DNA of 22,666 bases from an uncultured Collinsella sp. (GTDB lineage Bacteria > Actinomycetota > Coriobacteriia > Coriobacteriales > Coriobacteriaceae). Location of the stretch: positions 1 through 22,666 of the forward strand of contig CABUUE010000004.1 in assembly GCA_902494685.1 (NCBI GenBank). Direction: 5' to 3'. The position numbers and the translations under genes were made by a program. This document shows positions 1-7,118 of this stretch, in pieces; position 1 is the first letter of the stretch; each line of letters starts with the position of its first letter. Below the pieces are notes generated by a model. The model saw only the letters and a list, made by a program, of their open reading frames with translations. It did not search any database and was not told where the DNA came from.

Positions 1-75
1 CCGGTCGGCGGCCCGTTCTGGGCGCGCCTCAATCGTAGCCCGAGACGGTCCCGGGCTGACAATTTCGACTGTAAT

Positions 76-146
76 GGACGTTCTTAAACGACTAGTCGTT
101 GGGGACGTTCTTGTTTGACTAGTCGTTTAAGAACGTCCCCAACGAC
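76..146. repeat. Compound palindrome, AAGAACGTCCCC family (copy 1)
   Basis: Two overlapping perfect inverted repeats occupy this stretch. A 22-bp pair joins 76-97 with 117-138, and a 16-bp pair joins 97-112 with 129-144, so the DNA or RNA can fold in two mutually exclusive ways. The core unit is GACTAGTCGTTTAAGAACG followed by TCCCCAACGAC at 117-146. A second, single copy of that unit lies at 16115-16144. The element begins four bases after the hypA stop codon and may act as the 3' end of that transcript, although there is no T-tract. It resembles REP-type intergenic palindromes; no transposase gene is present in the window to confirm this. Confidence 0.85.
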
Positions 147-150
147 CAAG

Positions 151-579
151 TTAGGCGATGTGGAGGGGGTTGGCGGCGTCGACGGCGTCGGGAGCGTCGG
201 AAGGGCCGTCGGGGGCAGCGCCTGCCGGGTCCTCGTCGGGGGTCTCGATCTGCTTGATCATGACCTCCTGGCCCTGCAGCAGGTATGTCTCGCCGCTACC
301 GCAATGGGGGCAGGTCTTGCCGTGCTCGACTGTCGAATAGTCGCGGCCGCACGCCTCGCAATGCGTCACGGCCTCGACGGGCTCCACGATAAGCTCCGCA
401 CCCTCGGTGATGGGTTTTTTATCTGCCGCCCAGCGCCAAGCGTCGAGCAGCAAGTCGGGAACGACGCCCGAGACTTCGCCCAGCAGCAACGTCACGCTCG
501 AAACGCGACGCACGCCATTGGCGCGCGCCACATTCTCAACATCGCGAATGATGTGATAGACGATCCCCAATTCATGCAC
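151..579 (-). CDS. hypA: Hydrogenase maturation nickel chaperone HypA
   Basis: HypA delivers nickel to the large subunit of [NiFe] hydrogenase (or to urease) in the cytoplasm, together with HypB. The 142-residue protein starts with the diagnostic MHELGIV, whose His2 is the nickel ligand in the family. It has the zinc site as two CxxC pairs (Cys74/Cys77 and Cys90/Cys93). The fold ends near residue 112; the remaining 30 residues are an acidic, Pro/Ala/Asp-rich tail that most HypA proteins (about 113-120 residues) lack. The gene starts 30 bases after the stop of the large flavoprotein gene, so the two are probably co-transcribed. No hypB-F or hydrogenase structural gene is in the window. The family call is firm; which enzyme it serves is unknown. 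Confidence 0.93.
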   Translation of the reverse strand: MHELGIVYHIIRDVENVARANGVRRVSSVTLLLGEVSGVVPDLLLDAWRWAADKKPITEGAELIVEPVEAVTHCEACGRDYSTVEHGKTCPHCGSGETYLLQGQEVMIKQIETPDEDPAGAAPDGPSDAPDAVDAANPLHIA

Positions 580-609
580 TTTTTCTTCCGCCGTTCCCGT
601 TATGGCTAC

Positions 610-3387
610 TTACTTGCGACCGAACTTAATCTTGATGGCGCGCTTGAGCGCGTACTTGCCAAGGCTTGGGAGCTTTTGCTCGTATTTGACCATCGTGGAG
701 CACTCGGGGCGGTCGCGATCCAGATGGATGGCGTCGAACGCGCACTTGGTGGTGCACAGGCCGCAGCCGATGCACTTGTTGGGGTCGACGATCGAGGCAC
801 CGCAACCCAGGCAACGGGCGGTCTCGGCGCGCACCTGCTCTTCGGTAAAGGTCTCGACGTACTCGCTAAACGGCGCGGCCTTCTCGCGCTCGCGGTCCAC
901 GTGGGCAACCTCGCGGCTCGCGTTGTCGTAGTTCTCGATCACAACATCGTCGCGGTCGAGCGCGGTGTAGCGGCGCTGGTTGCGGCCGATAGTGAGCGTG
1001 GATCCCGGCTGCACAAAGCGATGGATGGAGACAGCGGCCTCGTGACCGGCGGCGATGGCGTCGATAGCAAAGCTCGGACCGGTGTAGACATCGCCGCCCA
1101 CAAAGATGTCGGGTTCGGCGGTCTGGTAGGTCTGGGGATCGGCAAGGGCACCCTGGCCGCGGCCAAGCTCCACCTTGGAGCCAGCCAGCAGGTCGCCCCA
1201 CACAATGGACTGGCCAATCGACATGACGACACGGTCGGCATCGACACGGCGCAGATCGTTCTCGTCATACTCGGGCGCAAAACGGCCCTCGTCGTCAAAG
1301 ACACGCGTGCAGCGCTTGAAGGTAATACCGCACACACGACCGGTCTCGTCCAGGTGAACCTCCTTGGGACCCCAGCCGCAGCTGATGTGTGCGCCGTCCT
1401 CGATGGCCTCGCGACGCTCTTCCTCGCTGGCGGGCATCTGCGCCTCGCTCTCCAGGCAGAACATCTCAACGTGCTCGGAGCCCAGGCGGCAGGCGTTGCG
1501 GGCCACGTCGATGGCCACGTTGCCGCCGCCCACCACGATGGTGCGGCCGGGCAGCGCGTCGATCTTGCCGCTGTTGACCTCGCGCAAGAAGTCGACGGCC
1601 ACGGTCACATCCTCGGCGTCCTCGCCCGGAATACCGGCAAGGCGGCCGCCCTGGCAGCCAATAGCCACGTAGAAGGCCTTAAAGCCCTGCTCGCGCAGCT
1701 CGTCGAGTGTCACGTCGCGACCGACCTCCACGCCATAGCGGAACTCGGCGCCCATCAGGCGAATGATCTCGACCTCGGCCTCGATAACGTCCTTCTGCAG
1801 CTTAAAGCTGGGAATACCGTAGGTGAGCATACCGCCCGGGCGCTCGTTCTTCTCGAACACGACGGGCTTGTAGCCCTTCTCGGCCAGGTAGAAAGCACAG
1901 GACAGACCGGCCGGGCCGGCACCGATAATGGCGATCTTCTGGTCGAAGCCGCCGGCACGCGTCGGAGTCACCACAGGTGGGACATAGCGGGTCGCGGCGT
2001 CCAGATCGCGCTGGGCGATGAACTTCTTGACCTCGTCGATGGCCACGGCGGCGTCCACACGGCCGCGGGTGCAGGCATCCTCACAGCGGCGGTTGCACAC
2101 ACGGCCGCAGATAGCGGGCAGCGGGTTCTCGCGCTTAATGAGTGCTAGGGCCTCGTCATAGCGGCCCTGAGCCGCGAGCTTCAGATAGCCCTGAACGGCG
2201 ACATGCGCGGGGCAGGCCGTCTTGCAGGGCGCGGTGCCGGACTTGTGCGTCTCGATGCGGTTGTCATTGCGGTAGTTGGGCGACCACTTGGTGTGGTCCC
2301 ATTTGGTGGCATCGGGCAGCTCCTGGCGCGGATACTCGGGCACCTGTCCGCCGGCCTTTTTGCTGCAGAGCTTCTGGCCCAGCTTAGCGGCACCGGCCGG
2401 GCACACCTCAACGCAGCGACCGCAGGCCACGCACTTGTCCTTCTCGACCTTGGCGACATAGGCCGAGCGCGACAGGTTGGGCGTGTTGAACAGCTGCGAG
2501 GTGCGCAGGGCATAGCACACGTTGACGTTGCAGTTGCAGATGGCGAAGATCTTGTTCTCGCCGTCGATGTTGGTGATCTGGTGCACAAAGCCGTTGTCCT
2601 CGGCCTGGCGCAGGATGTCGTAGACCTCGTCGCGGGTCACGTAATGGCCGCGGTCGGTCTCGACCACGTAGTCGGCCATATCGCCCACGGCGATGCACCA
2701 ATCGGCCGGGTCGTCGGCGCAGCCCTCGCCCATCACGCGACGGCTCGCGCGGCAGCTGCAGGTGCTGGCGGCATACTTACCCTCGTATTTGTCGAGCCAA
2801 TGCTCGATATGCTCAATAGGCACCGACGTGCTCGCGGCATCGATGGCCTTCTCGACCGGAATGACGTGCATGCCGATACCGGCGCCTCCGGGCGGCACCA
2901 TCGGCGTGGCCTTGGACAGCGGGCCCTTGGATGCCTGTTCAAAGAACTTAGCGTAGACCGGATGCTCCTCGAGCTGGCTCACGCGCATGTTGAGAAACTC
3001 GGCAGAACCCGGCACCAGCATGGGCAGCACCCACTGCTTGGCGCGCTCGGGGTTTTCCCAGTTGTACTCGAGCAGGCCCGTGTAGCTCATGTCGTCGAGC
3101 ATCTTCTCGATATCGGCCTCGGGCATGCCGGTGAGCTTGACCATCTCGGGCAGCGTATAGGGACGGCGCATCTTCATCTTGCAGAGCACTTCGGCCTGCT
3201 CGTCAGTCGCGGCCTCGGCAAACGACCAGTACTCGTAGCCCAGCAGCTCATCGCGATGCAGCAGACGGTTGGTGCAGTGCTCGCACAGCTTGACGATGGC
3301 CTCGCGCGGATGCTCCGGCAGCGGCGGCACGAACTCCGAACCGATGTCGGGCTCGGTGTAGCTAATCCCCGGTCCGTTGAGAATCAT
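610..3387 (-). CDS. Multi-cluster iron-sulfur FAD/NAD(P)H oxidoreductase (GltD-like)
   Basis: A 925-residue cytoplasmic electron-transfer flavoprotein. Residues 1-310 form an Fe-S protein module seen in other anaerobes: CSCR at 210-213, Cys223, Cys231, then CNC at 284-286 and Cys291, preceded by a helical region that resembles a winged helix and carries CEHC (35-38). A ferredoxin motif follows (Cys319/322/325/329). Next comes a glutamate-synthase small-subunit-like unit with its Fe-S cysteines (388, 392, 427, 431, 435, 439), the FAD Rossmann motif GAGPAGLSC (489-497), the NAD(P) motif GGGNVAIDVAR (620-630) and a second FAD motif GGD near 764. A C-terminal ferredoxin segment (Cys859/862 and 872/875/878/882) ends the protein. 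The likely role is moving electrons between NAD(P)H, ferredoxin and an unknown partner. The start is supported by AGAAGGGA seven bases upstream. It is divergent from a TetR gene and probably under its control. It is not a true GltD: it is far longer and no gltB is nearby. Confidence 0.85.
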   Translation of the reverse strand: MILNGPGISYTEPDIGSEFVPPLPEHPREAIVKLCEHCTNRLLHRDELLGYEYWSFAEAATDEQAEVLCKMKMRRPYTLPEMVKLTGMPEADIEKMLDDMSYTGLLEYNWENPERAKQWVLPMLVPGSAEFLNMRVSQLEEHPVYAKFFEQASKGPLSKATPMVPPGGAGIGMHVIPVEKAIDAASTSVPIEHIEHWLDKYEGKYAASTCSCRASRRVMGEGCADDPADWCIAVGDMADYVVETDRGHYVTRDEVYDILRQAEDNGFVHQITNIDGENKIFAICNCNVNVCYALRTSQLFNTPNLSRSAYVAKVEKDKCVACGRCVEVCPAGAAKLGQKLCSKKAGGQVPEYPRQELPDATKWDHTKWSPNYRNDNRIETHKSGTAPCKTACPAHVAVQGYLKLAAQGRYDEALALIKRENPLPAICGRVCNRRCEDACTRGRVDAAVAIDEVKKFIAQRDLDAATRYVPPVVTPTRAGGFDQKIAIIGAGPAGLSCAFYLAEKGYKPVVFEKNERPGGMLTYGIPSFKLQKDVIEAEVEIIRLMGAEFRYGVEVGRDVTLDELREQGFKAFYVAIGCQGGRLAGIPGEDAEDVTVAVDFLREVNSGKIDALPGRTIVVGGGNVAIDVARNACRLGSEHVEMFCLESEAQMPASEEERREAIEDGAHISCGWGPKEVHLDETGRVCGITFKRCTRVFDDEGRFAPEYDENDLRRVDADRVVMSIGQSIVWGDLLAGSKVELGRGQGALADPQTYQTAEPDIFVGGDVYTGPSFAIDAIAAGHEAAVSIHRFVQPGSTLTIGRNQRRYTALDRDDVVIENYDNASREVAHVDREREKAAPFSEYVETFTEEQVRAETARCLGCGASIVDPNKCIGCGLCTTKCAFDAIHLDRDRPECSTMVKYEQKLPSLGKYALKRAIKIKFGRK

Positions 3388-3474
3388 AGTCGTCCCTTCT
3401 CTTGCCGCAGCCTGGCAGGCACGCAGCGCCCCTCTTTTTACGGGCTCGACATGCCCCCACGCCGTTCACCCGTT

Positions 3475-3519
3475 ATTGTTGACATTGTGTCAAAAACAGT
3501 ATTGACGAACCGTCAACAA
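3475..3519. promoter_or_regulatory. Putative twin operator of the TetR repressor
   Basis: Two perfect 15-bp palindromes with 6-3-6 geometry lie in the divergent intergenic region: TTGACATTGTGTCAA at 3479-3493 and TTGACGAACCGTCAA at 3502-3516, with centres 23 bp apart. An outer pair ATTGTTGAC/GTCAACAAT (3475-3483 and 3511-3519) links them. A weaker similar sequence follows at about 3530-3548. The placement between divergent tetR and flavoprotein genes suggests TetR binding and control of both directions. Promoter elements could not be fixed with confidence because TTGACA and TTGACG double as possible -35 boxes. Confidence 0.7.
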
Positions 3520-3575
3520 TATTCAAGACTGTTAGGCGAACGGTCAGGCTCAAACGGATGAAAGGCGGCAAGCGC

Positions 3576-4238
3576 ATGAGCAGTAACGCAGCGAACACCT
3601 CTGTGGCCGACGCCGTCCCCGCGCCCGACAGCACGGCAAAGCGTTTGACGGGCGACGAACGCCGTCGCGAGATCCTCGATGCCGTGCGCACCGTGAGTTC
3701 CGAGCTGGGCGTGTCCCATCTTTCGGTATCGGCCGTGACCAAGCAAGCCGGCTGCACGCGCTCGCTGTTCTACCACTACTTCGCCGATATGGACGCCGCC
3801 GTCACCGCCGTGATGGACGAAGCGATCGGCGGTTTTATCGCCGAGCTCGAGCAGTGGAACGCCAGCCGCACAGTTGGCGACATCGAAGGCGCACTCGACA
3901 CCGTCGCCCCGCTCTTTAAGCACCTGGTCGTGAGCGGCCACGAGCTGCCAAGCACGCTCACCTCGAGCAGCGGCGCGCTCTACGGCGGCTTTTTGCACAA
4001 CGTGGTCCAGCGCGTGGCGCAGTATATCTGCGACACCACCGTGGTGGATTTTGTCGCCCATCATGAGCTACGCATCGACCATGTTTACGAGACGTTCTAC
4101 ACCCTCATCATGGGACTGTTGATGTATATCCGCACGCACCCCGATGTGCCCGACGAGACGGTCAAGGAAATCATCGCCTCGACGCTCCACATCGAGGGCT
4201 ATACCGCCAAGTATCCGGAGCGCAAGCCCCAGAACTGA
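3576..4238 (+). CDS. TetR-family transcriptional repressor
   Basis: A ligand-responsive DNA-binding repressor of about 220 residues. The N-terminal third holds the TetR helix-turn-helix (RREILDAVRTVSSELG, then SVSAVTKQAGCTRSLFYHYF), the typical signature with the FYHYF recognition helix end. The C-terminal part is all-helical, as expected for the dimerisation and ligand pocket, and does not match a specific subfamily that I recognise. An in-frame ATG at 3558 exists, but AAAGGCGG sits eight bases before the ATG at 3576, which I prefer. It is divergent from the flavoprotein gene and 63 bases upstream of the DUF5692-like membrane protein gene on the same strand, so it probably regulates both and itself. 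The inducer is unknown. Confidence 0.88.
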   Translation: MSSNAANTSVADAVPAPDSTAKRLTGDERRREILDAVRTVSSELGVSHLSVSAVTKQAGCTRSLFYHYFADMDAAVTAVMDEAIGGFIAELEQWNASRTVGDIEGALDTVAPLFKHLVVSGHELPSTLTSSSGALYGGFLHNVVQRVAQYICDTTVVDFVAHHELRIDHVYETFYTLIMGLLMYIRTHPDVPDETVKEIIASTLHIEGYTAKYPERKPQN

Positions 4239-4301
4239 CGACATTTGGCCAAACTGTCCGCGATCAGAAGAGGGGCCGCGGGCGTGTGAAAGGAGAGCAG
4301 C

Positions 4302-5309
4302 ATGCTGTTCGATGTTTGGGGTAGCGATACCCTTATCCACTGGGCCGGCTGGGCCATGGTCTTTATTGGCCTGATCGTGCTCAACGAGGTCGGCCGCCGC
4401 ACCAAGCTGGGCGCGGCAATCATCTTTGGCGTGGCTCCGTTGGCCATGACCATCTACTGCGTCGCCATCGCCATCGGCGTCTCACAGGGCGCCGAGTGGG
4501 CGCTCACCAACCCCACCCATGTGTACCAGAACAGCTGGTTCCACTACGCCAAGGTATACGCGGCGCTGGCCGGTTGCTGGGGCTTCATTGCCATTAAGTA
4601 CCAGTGGGGCAAGATCGGCAAGGCGCATTGGTTCCGCGCGTGGCCGTTTGTGATCGTCGCCATCAACATCATGATCGCCGTCGTGTCCGACTTCGAGAGC
4701 GCCTATCACTTCTTTGTCCTGGGCCAGTCCACCTGGGTCACCTCCGAGGGTGCCACGCAGCTTGCCGGCTGGAACAACGTGTTCAACGGCATCGCCGGTA
4801 TCATCAACATCTTCTGCATGACCGGTTGGTGGAGCGTCTACGCCTCCGAGGATCAGACCGATATGCTGTGGCCCGACATGACCTGGGTCTACATCATCGC
4901 CTACGATATCTGGAACTTCTGCTACACCTACAACTGCCTGCCCACCCACTCCTGGTTCTGCGGCTTTGCGCTGCTGCTGGCGCCCACCGTCGCCGCCTTT
5001 ATCTGGAACAAGGGCGGCTGGATCCAGAACCGCGCCTTTACGCTGGCCATTTGGTGCATGTTTGCCCAGGTGTTCCCTTACTTCCAGGAGGAGTCCATCT
5101 TTGTGACGCACTCCACGCTCGACCCCGGCGCCGCTACCGCGGTCTCGATCGCCGCGCTGATCGCCAACGTCGCCGCAATCATCTACATCGCCTACCGTGC
5201 CAAGAAGCTCGGCCGCAACCCCTACAAGCAGGATGTCTTTGAGGGCACCAGCGATTGGGACAAGGCCACCGCTCGCCGCGCCAAGGTTGATTACGCGCAC
5301 GCCGAGTAA
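4302..5309 (+). CDS. Multi-pass membrane protein, DUF5692-like
   Basis: A 335-residue integral membrane protein with about eight hydrophobic segments and a basic, charged C-terminal tail of about 40 residues (from YRAKKLGRN). It is unusually rich in Trp, Tyr, Phe, Cys and His within or next to the membrane segments, for example WNNVFNGIAG, WNFCYTYNC and PTHSWFCG in the second half. From memory this matches the DUF5692 family of gut anaerobes, which has no assigned function; I could not check this. AAAGGAG lies six bases before the start. It follows tetR by 63 bases with no terminator between and is closed by a strong terminator, so tetR and this gene form a two-gene operon. Its position opposite the large flavoprotein gene suggests a transporter or membrane redox partner for the same process. 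That role is inference. Confidence 0.75.
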   Translation: MLFDVWGSDTLIHWAGWAMVFIGLIVLNEVGRRTKLGAAIIFGVAPLAMTIYCVAIAIGVSQGAEWALTNPTHVYQNSWFHYAKVYAALAGCWGFIAIKYQWGKIGKAHWFRAWPFVIVAINIMIAVVSDFESAYHFFVLGQSTWVTSEGATQLAGWNNVFNGIAGIINIFCMTGWWSVYASEDQTDMLWPDMTWVYIIAYDIWNFCYTYNCLPTHSWFCGFALLLAPTVAAFIWNKGGWIQNRAFTLAIWCMFAQVFPYFQEESIFVTHSTLDPGAATAVSIAALIANVAAIIYIAYRAKKLGRNPYKQDVFEGTSDWDKATARRAKVDYAHAE

Positions 5310-5379
5310 CGCGCCTGACGCAAACATCGCTTGAGTACGAAGCCGCATAGCCGGCTCCGCGCAACTCAACGCATTGCAG

Positions 5380-5421
5380 AGCCCCCGGAATGTGATTCGT
5401 TCGCGTTCCGGGGGCTTTTTG
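5380..5421 (+). terminator. Rho-independent terminator after the DUF5692-like gene
   Basis: An 11-bp perfect stem, AGCCCCCGGAA (5380-5390) with TTCCGGGGGCT (5406-5416), is followed directly by a run of T. It ends the tetR/membrane-protein transcript about 70 bases after the stop codon. Confidence 0.93.
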
Positions 5422-5542
5422 CTGCCGCGAGGACGCGGCCGAACGATGCGCTCAGGTTAAATCGGATCTTATATTTCGCATGCGCTTTATATGGCTCCAT
5501 TTTTGGGTACAGTGTTGTCCCGATATTGAGCTTGGGGGATAT

Positions 5543-7045
5543 ATGAAAGATGAAACGATGGGCCAAGAGGATGCGGCCCAAGATGCAGAAGCGTGTGCCG
5601 AGGCCCTGGAGAGCCTAGACCAGATCGCGCTGGCCGAGATTGCGTTTGACGATTCGAACGTTGATGTGCAGGATGAGCCGGAAATCGAGGTGCAGCCCGA
5701 TGATCGGGATGCAAAAGACGATGGCGCCGCGCCCACCGAGGACGAGGCGGGGCACGAGGAATCCGAATGCGAGGCCGACGACCAGCCCGAATCCGACACG
5801 AGCGAGGAAACCATCTTGCTCGACAGCTTACCGGCCGAAGATTCGCTGACCCGCGAGCTTCCCGGCCTGGGCTCCGCGCCTGCCGTGGACGAGACCATCG
5901 CCATGGGCGATATTCCCCTACCGTCCGTCCCTTCGGCACGCGAAGCCGAGGTTCGTCATCGTAAGATGCCGCCCAAGCGCCGCAACCTGATGGTTGCCGG
6001 CGTTGTGGCCGTCGCGCTCGTCGCCGGCGGCGCAGGCTATGCTGCCTGGAACGGATATCAGCAAGAGCAGGCTGCCGCTGTCGCCGCCAGTGCACACACG
6101 ATGATGTCGGTGCAGATTGGCGTGCATGCCGCGGGCCTCGACTGCTCAACTGGCTCCAAGATTCCCGTACAGGTGAGCGGGCAGGATTCCGACGGTTCTT
6201 CCGTGAGCGAAACGCTCTACGTTGACGAGCATGGTCGCGGCATTAAGCTGCTGCCCGGCGATTATACGCTCTCCATTGCTGGATCCCCCATCGCGGAAGA
6301 CGGCACCATCTACACTGTCCCGACCGCCAAGGCACAGGTCACCGTTAAGAGCGATGGGCAGGATTTGAGTGCCCAGGCCACCTTTAAGCTCAAGGTGCCT
6401 TCGGCCGACACGGTGACTGACGACCAGATCGATGCCGCCGCCAAGTATGCCGAGGAAGGCGGCGCGAGCTCTGCCGCCGCGGCAAAGATACTCCAGCAGG
6501 CGGCAATTACACGCCGCGATGCCGCCGCCAACGCCGTAAGCGCAAGCGAGGCACAGTCCGCCCGCGATGCCGACGCTCGACACAAGGCGACGAACCTGTA
6601 TCAGCTCGATATTCCGGTTGAGTGGTATGGCAAGGTCGCAACCTGGCAAAACGGCAGTACGATGTGCATTTATCTGGACGGCGACACCAACACACCGCTC
6701 GTGACGCTCGTCGCGGTGCGCGACGGCGAGACCTTTACCCCCGACGACGGCGATACTGTTTTAGGCACGGTCAGCCTGGGCAACGGCTACACCGTCTATG
6801 CGAGCGGTCCTGTCTATCCGTACGTGATTCCGCAAACCGTTAATGGACGCACGCAGAACCCCGTGTCGACCTACCCCATGGATACGGCGATTGAGCTTGT
6901 CGAGCTCACGACTGGCAACCGCTACACCTATAGCCAGATCAAGAACGTACTGGTCGGCAAAGACGGCAAAGCCGACGCCGCGACCAAACTCGAGACCGAC
7001 TACCTCGCCCAGATTCTCCTGCCGAGTATCAAAGCCCAGGACTAG
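5543..7045 (+). CDS. Membrane-anchored protein with acidic cytoplasmic tail, unknown function
   Basis: I do not recognise a family. The 500-residue product has three parts. Residues 1-135 are strongly acidic, low in complexity and probably disordered. A basic stretch (RHRKMPPKRRN, 138-148) leads into a single membrane helix at about 149-169. About 330 residues then lie outside the cell, with an Ala-rich helical stretch near 300-350 and a mixed C-terminal domain. The charge pattern indicates an N-in, C-out topology. The acidic tail contains two similar motifs, EETILLD near 88-94 and DETIAMGD near 116-123, resembling phospho-threonine sites read by FHA domains. The frame opens at 5480, but TTGGGGG sits just before the ATG at 5543, which I prefer. 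It is monocistronic, between a terminator and a convergent gene. Confidence 0.8.
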   Translation: MKDETMGQEDAAQDAEACAEALESLDQIALAEIAFDDSNVDVQDEPEIEVQPDDRDAKDDGAAPTEDEAGHEESECEADDQPESDTSEETILLDSLPAEDSLTRELPGLGSAPAVDETIAMGDIPLPSVPSAREAEVRHRKMPPKRRNLMVAGVVAVALVAGGAGYAAWNGYQQEQAAAVAASAHTMMSVQIGVHAAGLDCSTGSKIPVQVSGQDSDGSSVSETLYVDEHGRGIKLLPGDYTLSIAGSPIAEDGTIYTVPTAKAQVTVKSDGQDLSAQATFKLKVPSADTVTDDQIDAAAKYAEEGGASSAAAAKILQQAAITRRDAAANAVSASEAQSARDADARHKATNLYQLDIPVEWYGKVATWQNGSTMCIYLDGDTNTPLVTLVAVRDGETFTPDDGDTVLGTVSLGNGYTVYASGPVYPYVIPQTVNGRTQNPVSTYPMDTAIELVELTTGNRYTYSQIKNVLVGKDGKADAATKLETDYLAQILLPSIKAQD

Positions 7046-7118
7046 CCTGGCGCAGCAACGTGCTCCCCAATCGTGATGAAGGAGCCAGGAGGTCCTGACC
7101 CCACAGGCCCATAGATGA

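Noticed and set aside
115..2148. Long plus-strand frame of 677 codons opposite hypA and the flavoprotein gene
   Set aside because: It overlaps two well-supported minus-strand genes and has low-complexity Gly/Ala/Val/His content typical of the antisense of GC-rich coding DNA.
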